The position numbers and the translations under genes were made by a program. DNA of 64,000 bases from an uncultured cyanobacterium. Its GTDB lineage: Bacteria > Cyanobacteriota > Cyanobacteriia > Cyanobacteriales > Nostocaceae. Positions within the stretch are counted from its first letter, which is position 1. The number at the start of each line of letters is the position of its first letter. Location of the stretch: contig CAIVAU010000083.1 in NCBI GenBank assembly GCA_903903925.1, positions 1 to 64,000 of the forward strand. The letters are read 5' to 3'. A model generated the notes under the pieces. That model did not search any database. It saw only the letters and a list, made by a program, of their open reading frames with translations, and was not told the origin of the DNA. Shown here one piece after another: positions 11,283 to 19,691 of this stretch.

Positions 11283-12695
11283 ATGACAACTTTCCCAGGA
11301 CTGGACCCTGTATATACAAACAATCAGCATCTTCCTCATGACCAAGAGAATCAAGAACTGACGCTCTCTGTTCTAGACTACAGTCTACTGACCGACCTGT
11401 ATGAACTCACAATGGCAGCTTGTTATGTGGGTGAAGGCTTAGAAAAACAACAGGCAAGCTTTGAGTTGTTTGTCAGGCACTTGCCAGACGGTTTTGGCTA
11501 CGTAATTGCAATGGGATTGGCCCAGGCGTTGGAATACTTAGATAAATTCCATTTTAGTCATTCTCACATAGCCGCTTTACAAGGAACGGGAATTTTTGCT
11601 AATGCACCTGATCGCTTTTGGTCAGTGCTAGCTGAGGGAAGTTTTACTGGCGATATTTGGGCAGTCCCAGAGGGAACAGCAGTGTTTGCTTCTGAACCGT
11701 TGTTGCGGGTGGACGCACAGCTTTGGCAAGCGCAGCTGGTAGAAACTTATCTACTCAATACCCTCAATTATCAGAGTTTGATTGCTACACGGGCTTCTCG
11801 GCTACGGGATGTGGCTGGACCCCAAGCAACGTTGCTGGAATTTGGTACCAGACGGGCATTTAGTCCCCAAGCGTCTTTATGGGCAGCACGGGCAGCTTTG
11901 GCAGCAGGTTTAGATGCAACATCGAACGTGTTAGCAGCGCTACAACTCGGTGAAAAACCTAGTGGTACAATGGCTCACGCTCTAGTTATGGCTTTGTCAG
12001 CAATGGAAGGAAGTGAAGAGAAGGCTTTTATGGCGTTTCATCGCTATTTTCCAGGTGCGTCGTTGTTGATTGATACTTACGATCCGATCGCAGCTGCCCA
12101 GATGTTGGCGCAAAAAGTCAATTCAGGAGAAATGAAATTAGCAGCGGTCAGATTGGACTCTGGTGATTTGGTGTCTTTATCAAAACAGGTGCGATCGCTT
12201 CTTCCCAATGTGTCAATTTTCGCCAGTGGCGATTTGGATGAGTGGGAAATTGCGAGGCTGAAAAACAGAGGTGCACAAATCGATGGTTATGGATTGGGAA
12301 CGCGACTAGTCACAGGTTCGCCTCTGAATGGAGTCTATAAACTGGTGGAAATTGATGGCATCCCAGTGATGAAACACTCAAGTGGCAAAGTGAGTTATCC
12401 AGGGCGCAAGCAGATTTTTCGTTCTTTTGAAGGAGGTAAGTTGAAAGCAGATCGGTTGGGATTGGCAGGAGAGATTCCTGTTGAAGAACAACCTTTATTA
12501 CAGATCTTCGTTAAAGAAGGTCAACGGGTCAGGGTTCCAGAAACCTTGGCAGAAATTCGCCAACGTACCGCTGCTTCGGTTGCTAGTTTGTCGCCAGAAG
12601 TCAGACGACTGGAAAATCCTGTACAGGTGGAGGTGGAAATTTCGTCCCAGTTGAGGAATTTAACGGAGACAACAAGAAGAGAGAGGGGGGAGTAA
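11283..12695 (+). CDS. pncB: Nicotinate phosphoribosyltransferase
   Basis: This 470-aa protein of the NAPRTase family converts nicotinate, PRPP and ATP into nicotinate mononucleotide, the first step of the Preiss-Handler pathway. Typical blocks are SLLTDLYELTMAACY at the N-terminus, LLEFGTRRAFSPQA around the middle, AVRLDSGDL for PRPP/product binding and DGYGLGTRLVTG near the C-terminal third. The ATG at 11283 is preferred over the overlapping GTG at 11280. It is the first gene of an operon with nadD, nrtR and nadE. The last residues (TTRRERGE) are encoded within a G-rich repeat. Confidence 0.93.
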   Translation: MTTFPGLDPVYTNNQHLPHDQENQELTLSVLDYSLLTDLYELTMAACYVGEGLEKQQASFELFVRHLPDGFGYVIAMGLAQALEYLDKFHFSHSHIAALQGTGIFANAPDRFWSVLAEGSFTGDIWAVPEGTAVFASEPLLRVDAQLWQAQLVETYLLNTLNYQSLIATRASRLRDVAGPQATLLEFGTRRAFSPQASLWAARAALAAGLDATSNVLAALQLGEKPSGTMAHALVMALSAMEGSEEKAFMAFHRYFPGASLLIDTYDPIAAAQMLAQKVNSGEMKLAAVRLDSGDLVSLSKQVRSLLPNVSIFASGDLDEWEIARLKNRGAQIDGYGLGTRLVTGSPLNGVYKLVEIDGIPVMKHSSGKVSYPGRKQIFRSFEGGKLKADRLGLAGEIPVEEQPLLQIFVKEGQRVRVPETLAEIRQRTAASVASLSPEVRRLENPVQVEVEISSQLRNLTETTRRERGE

Positions 12696-12730
12696 GAGAG
12701 AGGGGGGAGTGTGGGGAGTGTGGGGAGTAA
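12672..12730 (+). repeat. G-rich GGGGAG-type low-complexity tract
   Basis: GAGAGGGGGGAGT and GTGGGGAGT units begin inside the pncB 3' end and run into the pncB-nadD gap. Similar tracts occur at 23461, 30016, 36281, 39849, 54280 and 57120. Confidence 0.7.
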
Positions 12731-12766
12731 TGTCTTCCTTTAACAACTAACAACTAACAACTAACT

Positions 12767-13366
12767 ATGAAAATTGCTTTATTTGGTACAAGTGCTGATC
12801 CACCAACTGCTGGGCATCAGGCAATTATGAGCTGGTTGTCTCAGCATTATGACTGGGTTGCTGTTTGGGCAGCGGATAATCCATTTAAGTCGCATCAAAC
12901 ACCTTTGGAACATCGGGTGGCAATGCTGCAATTGTTGATTGCGGATATCGATTCTCCACGGCATAATATTGGGTTGGAACAAGACTTGAGTAGCTTCAGG
13001 ACGCTGGAAACGGTGGAAAAGGCGATCAGGCGTTGGAGAAATGATGCGGAGTTGACGTTGGTGATCGGTTCAGATTTGCTGAGTCAGTTGCCACGGTGGT
13101 ATCGTTTTGAAGATTTGTTGCAGCAAGTGCAATTATTGGTGGTGCAGCGACCGGGATATGTAATAGATGAGTTTAGTTTGGAGGGAATACGTATGTTGGG
13201 TGGGAAAATAGCGATCGCCAGCTTTACTGGTCCAGAAGTTTCTTCCACAGCGTATCGTGAACATGGAGATCCCGATGCTTTAACGCCTCCTGTAGTTGCC
13301 TATATTCATAGAGAGCATTTGTACAAATGCCAGGACACAACCAAAGAAAGATTGCAGCTTTGCTAA
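12767..13366 (+). CDS. nadD: Nicotinate-nucleotide adenylyltransferase
   Basis: This 199-aa Rossmann nucleotidyltransferase adenylylates NaMN to NaAD. The N-terminal MKIALFGTSADPPTAGHQA carries the (H/T)xGH ATP-binding motif in its TAGH form. VSSTAYR near the C-terminus is the ISSTxxR counterpart. It follows pncB after 71 bp of repeat DNA and overlaps the start of nrtR by 40 bp, pointing to translational coupling. The length is normal for NadD. Confidence 0.88.
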   Translation: MKIALFGTSADPPTAGHQAIMSWLSQHYDWVAVWAADNPFKSHQTPLEHRVAMLQLLIADIDSPRHNIGLEQDLSSFRTLETVEKAIRRWRNDAELTLVIGSDLLSQLPRWYRFEDLLQQVQLLVVQRPGYVIDEFSLEGIRMLGGKIAIASFTGPEVSSTAYREHGDPDALTPPVVAYIHREHLYKCQDTTKERLQLC

Positions 13367-14073
13367 ATCAACAACCTTTAGCTGATTTCAAGGTTGGCGT
13401 TGATAATGTAATTTTTTCTGTAGATACCACGCAGAATCGGCTGTTAGTTCTTTTAGTCATGCGACAGCAGGAACCGTTTTTAAATTATTGGTGTCTTCCC
13501 GGCACTTTGGTGCGTCAAGGGGAGTCTCTGGAAGATGCTGCCTATCGCATTTTGGCAGAGAAAATTCGCGTCAAAAATCTGTATCTGGAACAATTGTATA
13601 CTTTTGGTGGCCCTGATCGCGATCCCAGAGAAGCATTTGATAGTTTTGGTGTGCGTTATCTATCAGTTAGTTATTTTGCTCTTGTCCGGTTTGAGGAAGC
13701 CGAATTGATCGCTGATAAAGTGACTGGAATAGCTTGGTATCCTGTAAAGCAATTACCAAAACTGGCTTTTGACCATAATGAAATTCTTGCATATGGACAC
13801 AGGCGACTCAGAAATAAGTTGGAGTACAGCCCTGTAGCTTTTGAAGTGTTGCCAGAAATGTTTACTCTAAATGATGTGTATCAACTGTATACTACAGTCT
13901 TAGGAGAAAATTTCTCCGATTATTCTAATTTCCGGGCGCGTCTCTTAAAGTTGGGTTTTTTGTGCGATACCAAAATCAAGGTGTCCCGAGGTGCAGGTCG
14001 TCCAGCTAGTTTATATAAATTTGATGCAGCGGCTTTTGCTCCGTTGAAGGATAAACCTTTGGTATTTATTTAA
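13327..14073 (+). CDS. nrtR: NrtR-type Nudix-related transcriptional regulator of NAD metabolism
   Basis: The 248-aa protein has an N-terminal Nudix-fold domain (about 20-150) and a C-terminal winged helix (about 175-245, ending AGRPASLYKFD). This is the NrtR architecture, in which ADP-ribose or a related NAD metabolite controls DNA binding. The Nudix box is degenerate: after GESLEDAAYR the usual REUxEExGU reads RILAEKIRV, consistent with a sensor rather than a hydrolase. Its ATG lies inside nadD, 40 bp before that stop. It probably represses its own operon through the palindrome at 11230-11252. Confidence 0.88.
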   Translation: MPGHNQRKIAALLNQQPLADFKVGVDNVIFSVDTTQNRLLVLLVMRQQEPFLNYWCLPGTLVRQGESLEDAAYRILAEKIRVKNLYLEQLYTFGGPDRDPREAFDSFGVRYLSVSYFALVRFEEAELIADKVTGIAWYPVKQLPKLAFDHNEILAYGHRRLRNKLEYSPVAFEVLPEMFTLNDVYQLYTTVLGENFSDYSNFRARLLKLGFLCDTKIKVSRGAGRPASLYKFDAAAFAPLKDKPLVFI

Positions 14074-14115
14074 CGCATTGCTTACACTGGGCATAGAAAA
14101 TTTTTTTCCATTCCT

Positions 14116-14142
14116 GTAAGGGTGGGGGGACCCCGCCCCTAC
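14116..14142. repeat. GTAGGGGCG-family palindrome (nrtR-nadE gap)
   Basis: GTAAGGGTGGGG, loop GGA, CCCCGCCCCTAC. It is a copy of the dispersed hairpin seen at 7526, located between nrtR and nadE in the same operon. Confidence 0.6.
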
Positions 14143-14173
14143 GCAATCCAAAATATACAATCTAAAATTCAAG

Positions 14174-15961
14174 ATGAAGATTGCGATCGCTCAACTAAAT
14201 CCTACAATTGGTGATTTGCCGAAAAATGCCCAAAACATTCTAGATGCAGCACGTCGGGCAGTTGCACAGGGTGCGCGTTTGTTATTAACGCCAGAACTTT
14301 CCTTGTGTGGTTATCCACCACGAGATTTATTACTAAATCCCAGTTTTGTTCAGTCTATGGACGTTGCATTGCATCTCTTAGCAAGAGATTTGCCGCCTGG
14401 GTTAGCTGTATTGGTAGGAACAGTTGAAGAAAATTTAAAAGTGCATGTTACTGGCGGCAAACCTTTATTTAATAGCATTGCTTTGTTAGAAAAAGGTTGC
14501 GTGCAGCGATTTTTTCATAAGCGGCTTTTGCCTACTTACGATGTCTTTGATGAAAACCGCTATTTTGAACCAGGGTTACAAGCTAACTATTTCACTTTAG
14601 ATAATATCAATATTGGCGTGACTATTTGTGAAGATTTGTGGAATGATGAGGAGTTTTGGGGCAAACGGAGTTATACTACTAACCCAATTGCTGATTTAGC
14701 AATTTTGGGTGTAGATGTGACTGTGAATTTGTCGGCTTCGCCTTACACTGTCGGGAAGCAGGGGTTGCGTGAAACAATGCTAAAGCATGGTGCAGTGCGT
14801 TTTCACCAACCAATTATCTATGCCAACCAAATAGGTGGAAATGATGACTTAATTTTTGATGGCAGCAGTTTTGCCTTAAATCGTCAGGGTGAAATTGTCT
14901 GTCGTCTCCGCGCCTTTGAGACAGATTTGCAAATCGTGGAATTTGATGAGTTGCGGCAGGATGTACAGATGGGTTCTGTCGCACCAATATATGATTCAGA
15001 AGATGAGGAAATTTGGCACGCTTTGGTTTTAGGATTGCAAGACTATACCCGTAAGTGCGGCTTTTCTAAAGTTCTGCTGGGCTTAAGTGGTGGGATCGAT
15101 TCTTCATTAGTGGCAGCGATCGCCACTGCGGCGCTAGGTAAAGAGAATGTCCTCGGTGTTCTGATGCCTTCTCCCTATAGTTCTGATCATTCCATCAGCG
15201 ATGCTTTAGCATTGGCGAAAAATCTTGGGATCAAAACGACTACCTTCAGGATAGGGGAGTTAATGCAAGACTATGACAAAACTTTAGCCGAGTTGTTTGT
15301 TGGAACAGAGTCTGGGCTGGCGGAAGAGAATATTCAAGCCCGAATCAGGGGGAATTTATTGATGGCGATCTCCAACAAATTTGGCAATCTCCTTTTGTCT
15401 ACTGGCAATAAGTCGGAAATGGCTGTCGGTTACTCTACCCTCTACGGTGATATGAGTGGTGGATTGGCGGTCATTGCTGACGTTCCCAAAACCCGCGTTT
15501 ATTCTCTATGCCGTTGGCTAAACAATCCCCACACCCCACTCCCCTACGGGTGGCGTAAGCCCGCCTCTAAAGAAATCATCCCACAAAACGTCATTACGAA
15601 AGCACCCAGTGCTGAACTAAAACCAGGTCAAGTTGACCAAGACTCGCTACCAGCCTACGATATTTTGGACGATATTTTGCAACGCCTGATTAATAACTAT
15701 CAATCAGCAGCACAAATTGTCGCCGCAGGTCACGATCCTGTGGTTGTAGCCCGAGTGATTCAGATGGTGGCCCGTGCAGAATTTAAACGGCGACAAGCAC
15801 CTCCTGGATTGAAAATCACTGATCGCGCCTTTGGTACTGGTTGGCGAATGCCCATTGCCAGTAACTGGGTTGTGGTTAACAATACCTACCAGATGAAAAA
15901 TCTGCCAAACTCCAGTTTGGCAAGTTGGGATGGGAAAAATGCTCAGTCGCAAATTAAGTAG
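14174..15961 (+). CDS. nadE: Glutamine-dependent NAD+ synthetase
   Basis: This 595-aa two-domain enzyme amidates NaAD to NAD+ using glutamine. The N-terminal CN-hydrolase glutaminase has the triad Glu41 (TPELSLCGYPP), Lys116 (FFHKRLLP) and Cys152 (TICEDLW). The synthetase domain has the PP-loop SGGIDS at 305-310 and the conserved KAPSAELKPGQVDQDSLP. About 15 extra residues at 450-465 (PHTPLPYGWRKP) look inserted and are encoded by repeat-like DNA. It is the fourth gene of the pncB operon, completing nicotinate-to-NAD synthesis. Confidence 0.92.
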   Translation: MKIAIAQLNPTIGDLPKNAQNILDAARRAVAQGARLLLTPELSLCGYPPRDLLLNPSFVQSMDVALHLLARDLPPGLAVLVGTVEENLKVHVTGGKPLFNSIALLEKGCVQRFFHKRLLPTYDVFDENRYFEPGLQANYFTLDNINIGVTICEDLWNDEEFWGKRSYTTNPIADLAILGVDVTVNLSASPYTVGKQGLRETMLKHGAVRFHQPIIYANQIGGNDDLIFDGSSFALNRQGEIVCRLRAFETDLQIVEFDELRQDVQMGSVAPIYDSEDEEIWHALVLGLQDYTRKCGFSKVLLGLSGGIDSSLVAAIATAALGKENVLGVLMPSPYSSDHSISDALALAKNLGIKTTTFRIGELMQDYDKTLAELFVGTESGLAEENIQARIRGNLLMAISNKFGNLLLSTGNKSEMAVGYSTLYGDMSGGLAVIADVPKTRVYSLCRWLNNPHTPLPYGWRKPASKEIIPQNVITKAPSAELKPGQVDQDSLPAYDILDDILQRLINNYQSAAQIVAAGHDPVVVARVIQMVARAEFKRRQAPPGLKITDRAFGTGWRMPIASNWVVVNNTYQMKNLPNSSLASWDGKNAQSQIK

Positions 15962-15981
15962 TAGACATCTCCAGGAATCAT

Positions 15982-16009
15982 GTAGGGGCGGATTGCAATA
16001 CGCCCCTAC
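15982..16009. repeat. GTAGGGGCG-family palindrome after nadE
   Basis: GTAGGGGCG, 10-nt loop, CGCCCCTAC, about 20 bp after the nadE stop. It may end the operon, though no T-run follows. The rest of 16010-16421 holds no gene. A second hairpin (GGGTTT...AAACCC) lies near 16334-16353. Confidence 0.5.
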
Positions 16010-16421
16010 CAAGGATTTCAGCGAACGCATAATTAATTTTCACGACTATGTCTAGTTATTGCAATACTGAAAATACAAAACCTACGCAGTATTGGTAGTT
16101 ATTGTTGTTATATAATGTAGAGTGGGAATTGAGGATCACGAATAGGGTTTTTCTCCTCAAATCTCAGGATTTTCCTGATTGGATTTTCACTTGAGTTAGT
16201 TTAATCTGTAACTCATGTCGAACGCAGAACAGTAATTTTTTTAGGCATAGCCTATTGACAAATTAGACAAAGCCTGCTAAGCATGCCAAAACCAGGAAGT
16301 CAAAATGCGAACGTTACCCTGTAGTTAGAAACTGGGTTTTTTCGGCGAAACCCATTTGTTCCAGGCTATAACTACCCTTAACCGAGATGTATTGGATTCT
16401 TACCTATTTATTGATCAATTC

Positions 16422-18926
16422 ATGTCCAACACTCTTCCTATAAAGCCCCTAGGTCAAGTATTGCAAGAGGCTGACCTAATTTCAACTGCACAGATAGAGG
16501 CAGCTCTGCAAGACCAAACCCAAGGTAACAATATGCGATTGGGGGAAATCTTGGCTTTGCGAGGATGGCTCAAACAAGAAACGGCTGATTTTTTTGCCCA
16601 GCAGTGGCCGACTTTGCTGAGCCAGAAATCGAAACAGCCCTTGGGTCACTATCTCAAAGAAGCTGGGCTGTTGGATGAGCATCAAATCAGCACGATCCTG
16701 TCTGAGCAAAGACAGGGAGGTCTTAAATTCGGGGAATTGGTTGTTCTTAAGGGTTGGCTTCAGCCAACGACGATTAACTGTTTTCTGGAGCATCTTGATC
16801 CAGAACACCAGCAGTATCAAGACATCTTGCAACAGGGAGAGGTTCCATCTCATGAAAGTCCAGCACAAGCAGAACTGCTGAATTTGGAATTGGTAGAGCA
16901 ACAGAAGAATAAGTTAAAAGTAGCTAGCCGCCTTTACCGATCTGTCTTTGATCAGATTTGGGTTGACCAGGTAGCACATTTACGACCTTTTAGCCGCAGC
17001 ACGATCAAATTATTCAAATTAGACGAAAAAGCGAGTCGCCCAGACATTTTGCTCGAAGAAGTGTTGTCGTGGACAGGTAATCATCAACCCTTTCTCATCC
17101 AAAAGCTTTGTCAATTGCTTTCTGAGTCAGAAATTTTTATTCCTGCGGGTGAAGAAGCAACAAGAGTGCAGCAACTTGTGCAAACTCGCTTGATTGATCG
17201 TTGGGAAACTCAGGTGGCATCTGAACACTTGAAGGGAATTCAAGAAGGGCTTCAGAGAAATCAGCAGTGCGACCCCATATGGCTGCTGAAGCTGTACCAA
17301 AAAATCTTGCAACAGGGAGAAGTCCCATTTCATGAAACTCCAGCACAAGCAGAACTGCTGAATTTGGGATTGATCGTACAACAGGAGAACAAGTTAAAAG
17401 TAGCTAACCGCATTTACCAATCTGTCTTTGATCAGCGTTGGGTTGATCAAGAATTATCAGCACATTTACGACCTTTTAGCCGCAGCACAATCAAATTATT
17501 CAAATTAGAGGAAAACGCAAGTCGTCCAGACATTTTGCTCGAAGAAGTGTTGTCGTGGACAGGCGATCATCAATCCTTTCTCACCCAGAAGCTTTGTCAA
17601 TTGCTTTCTAAGTCTGAGGCTTTTATTCCTGCGGGTGAGGAAGCAGCAAGAGTGGAGCAACTTGTACAAACCCGCTTGATTGATCGTTGGGAAATTCAAG
17701 TAGCATCTGAACACTTGATGGGAATTCAAGAAGGGATGCTGAAAAATCAGCACTGCGACCCTGTATGGCTACTGAGGCTATATCAGCAAGTCTTACAACA
17801 AGGCGAAGTCCCATCTCCTGAGAGTTTAGCACAAGCAGAACTGCTCAATTTGGGATTGCTTGTGGAACAGGAGAACAAGTTAAAAGTAGCTAATCGCATT
17901 TACCAATCTGTCTTTGATGAGAGTTGGGTTAATCGGGAATTGGAGAAAAGGCTTCAGCCTTCAGATTTAACAATAACTACAGGAGTTTTAGAAAAAACTC
18001 CATTAAAGACAAAAACTACTATTTTTGATCCTGAAAATAAAAAATTTAAACTCATTTGGGTTTTTATAATATTGATTGGCTTGATCTTAACTTGCTTTAA
18101 TATCTTTAAGCTTCTAGAGGTTAAAATCATTTTTAAACGAGGTAATAATTTACTGAGTTTAGGAAAATATCAACAGGCGATCGCCACATACAACGAGATT
18201 TTAAACATTGATAGTAACTACTACCAAGCTTGGACTAACCGAGGCTACGCATTAGCTGGCTTACAGGAATACGACAAGATGCTTGAATCCTGCTCGTCGG
18301 CAACTATCATTGAACCAAAGGCAATTTATTCCTGGAATTGCCAAGGAGAAGCATTACATAACCTCAAACAGTACGATAAAGCAATTGCTGCCTTTGATCA
18401 AGCAATTGCGATCGACTCTAAAGACCCTATTTTTTGGATCAACAAAACGGAATCATTACTGGCATTAAAGCAACCTGATAAAGCATTTACAGCCATTAAT
18501 GAAGCAATTCAACTCCTGGAAAATACGAAAGAAGTTGATGAGCAAGAGACTATCAAGAGAAATTTATCAGTTGCCTTTAGCCATAAAGGTCAGGCATTAT
18601 CACAGAAGCAAGAATACGCAGAAGCTCTTGAAGCTTATAACCAAGCGTTAACATACCAGCCCAACTACTTCACGGCTCAGCAGGGTCTGGGTCTGGCACT
18701 TCAAAGCTTGAAGCGATACGATCAAGCGATCGCTCAATTTAATCAGATCCTCAATCAATCCAAGTTAACAGATCTACAAAAAACTGAAACTTTATACTAT
18801 TTGGGATCAGCACTCTGTCAGTCATCTCATGCTAATGCGAAAAGAGGGCTCATCACCTTGGACGAAGCCCTCAAACTTAAACCAGATTATCAGGCAGCGC
18901 AGGAAGCGAAAAGGAATTGTAAATAG
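16422..18926 (+). CDS. Membrane TPR protein with duplicated winged-helix/AAA-remnant module
   Basis: The product is about 834 aa. Residues 5-125 hold two copies of a helical motif (LGQVLQEADLISTAQIEAAL, LGHYLKEAGLLDEHQISTIL) like that of GspE/MshE N-terminal domains. A 160-162 aa module is then repeated in tandem (about 135-295 and 295-456) plus a third partial copy. Each ends in a LNLGLLVxQENKLKVANRIYQSVF winged-helix block like that found after AAA-type ATPase cores, but no Walker motifs remain. One membrane helix (about 543-567) precedes five or so TPRs. Function is unknown; a scaffold or signalling role is inferred. ATG 16422 is preferred to the TTG at 16356. Confidence 0.7.
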   Translation: MSNTLPIKPLGQVLQEADLISTAQIEAALQDQTQGNNMRLGEILALRGWLKQETADFFAQQWPTLLSQKSKQPLGHYLKEAGLLDEHQISTILSEQRQGGLKFGELVVLKGWLQPTTINCFLEHLDPEHQQYQDILQQGEVPSHESPAQAELLNLELVEQQKNKLKVASRLYRSVFDQIWVDQVAHLRPFSRSTIKLFKLDEKASRPDILLEEVLSWTGNHQPFLIQKLCQLLSESEIFIPAGEEATRVQQLVQTRLIDRWETQVASEHLKGIQEGLQRNQQCDPIWLLKLYQKILQQGEVPFHETPAQAELLNLGLIVQQENKLKVANRIYQSVFDQRWVDQELSAHLRPFSRSTIKLFKLEENASRPDILLEEVLSWTGDHQSFLTQKLCQLLSKSEAFIPAGEEAARVEQLVQTRLIDRWEIQVASEHLMGIQEGMLKNQHCDPVWLLRLYQQVLQQGEVPSPESLAQAELLNLGLLVEQENKLKVANRIYQSVFDESWVNRELEKRLQPSDLTITTGVLEKTPLKTKTTIFDPENKKFKLIWVFIILIGLILTCFNIFKLLEVKIIFKRGNNLLSLGKYQQAIATYNEILNIDSNYYQAWTNRGYALAGLQEYDKMLESCSSATIIEPKAIYSWNCQGEALHNLKQYDKAIAAFDQAIAIDSKDPIFWINKTESLLALKQPDKAFTAINEAIQLLENTKEVDEQETIKRNLSVAFSHKGQALSQKQEYAEALEAYNQALTYQPNYFTAQQGLGLALQSLKRYDQAIAQFNQILNQSKLTDLQKTETLYYLGSALCQSSHANAKRGLITLDEALKLKPDYQAAQEAKRNCK
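16822..17940 (+). repeat. In-frame tandem repeat, 480/486-bp period, 2.3 copies
   Basis: The block starting CTTGCAACAGGGAGA at 16826 recurs at 17306 and, diverged, at about 17792. The protein copies are mostly identical over 160 aa, which implies a fairly recent duplication inside the TPR-protein gene. Confidence 0.85.
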
Positions 18927-18929
18927 AAT

Positions 18930-18955
18930 ACAGGAGTCAGGAGTCAGGAGTCAGA
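18930..18955 (+). repeat. Heptamer repeat (AGGAGTC)
   Basis: Three to four tandem AGGAGTC units lie between the TPR gene and the convergent COP23-like gene. They belong to the same family as the large array at 52057. Confidence 0.7.
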
Positions 18956-18989
18956 ATTAAACCCTGTTATTCATCCTGACTCCTAATTC

Positions 18990-19517
18990 CTAAAAAAACC
19001 ACCAATGAACCCTACGAGGTTTTATATCAGAATAAATTCGACTAACAGTTCTGGCGTCAGGAGGTTGTGGTTGTTTCAAATCTCGACCCAGCATTTCGTA
19101 TAAAGCTTGAGAGGGGTTAGCTGTTGGCGCGAGGGTGAATAAAATCTGGGCAGTTGCATCATTGCAACCGATGCCTCTGCGTTCCACAGCACACACAACA
19201 GATCCAGCATTTAGCTTGTCAGCAGTTAAGTAATTAGCATTATCTTGACTATAAAGAGCTTGCAAGGTTTTAGCTGTATTCTGACAGTTTTGTACAGCAC
19301 TTCGGGATGAGAAATATTGAGGTAAGAAGCTCAATATTGGCACATTTTTTGCAGATTCTTGTTCAGCAAGGGTAGCAATAACTGTTGGCACACTGGTATT
19401 AGTTTTGCAAACAATGTTGATGCTACTTGCTGTGCTGGGCTGAGTCAGTGATGCCATAATACCTACAGCAAATACCGAAGTTGCGCCAATGGTTTTCCAA
19501 TGTTGCTTTTTGTTCAT
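18990..19517 (-). CDS. Exported COP23-domain protein
   Basis: This 175-aa protein has a clear signal peptide (MNKKQHW then a hydrophobic stretch ending STASS). The mature part resembles COP23 (circadian oscillating polypeptide 23): INIVCKTNTSVPTVIA at the start, a conserved Cys pair (VVCAVERRGIGC) and ILFTLAP. COP23 proteins are peripheral or exported cyanobacterial proteins of unknown biochemical role. The gene is divergent from tpsA, with a 174-bp shared upstream region. Confidence 0.75.
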   Translation of the reverse strand: MNKKQHWKTIGATSVFAVGIMASLTQPSTASSINIVCKTNTSVPTVIATLAEQESAKNVPILSFLPQYFSSRSAVQNCQNTAKTLQALYSQDNANYLTADKLNAGSVVCAVERRGIGCNDATAQILFTLAPTANPSQALYEMLGRDLKQPQPPDARTVSRIYSDIKPRRVHWWFF

Positions 19518-19691
19518 ATGTTACTTAATCTCTTGACCTGAATTAACGGTTCAATGTAAACTCAAATATTGTTTTTAGTGGAATTGTACTTAGTTCACAT
19601 CTTACTTAAAGTGAGAATAGTCTACCATTCTTCAACACTCAAGTGGGTGTTCACAGAATCAATTTAAATTTAGATTTATCATAACTTCAAA

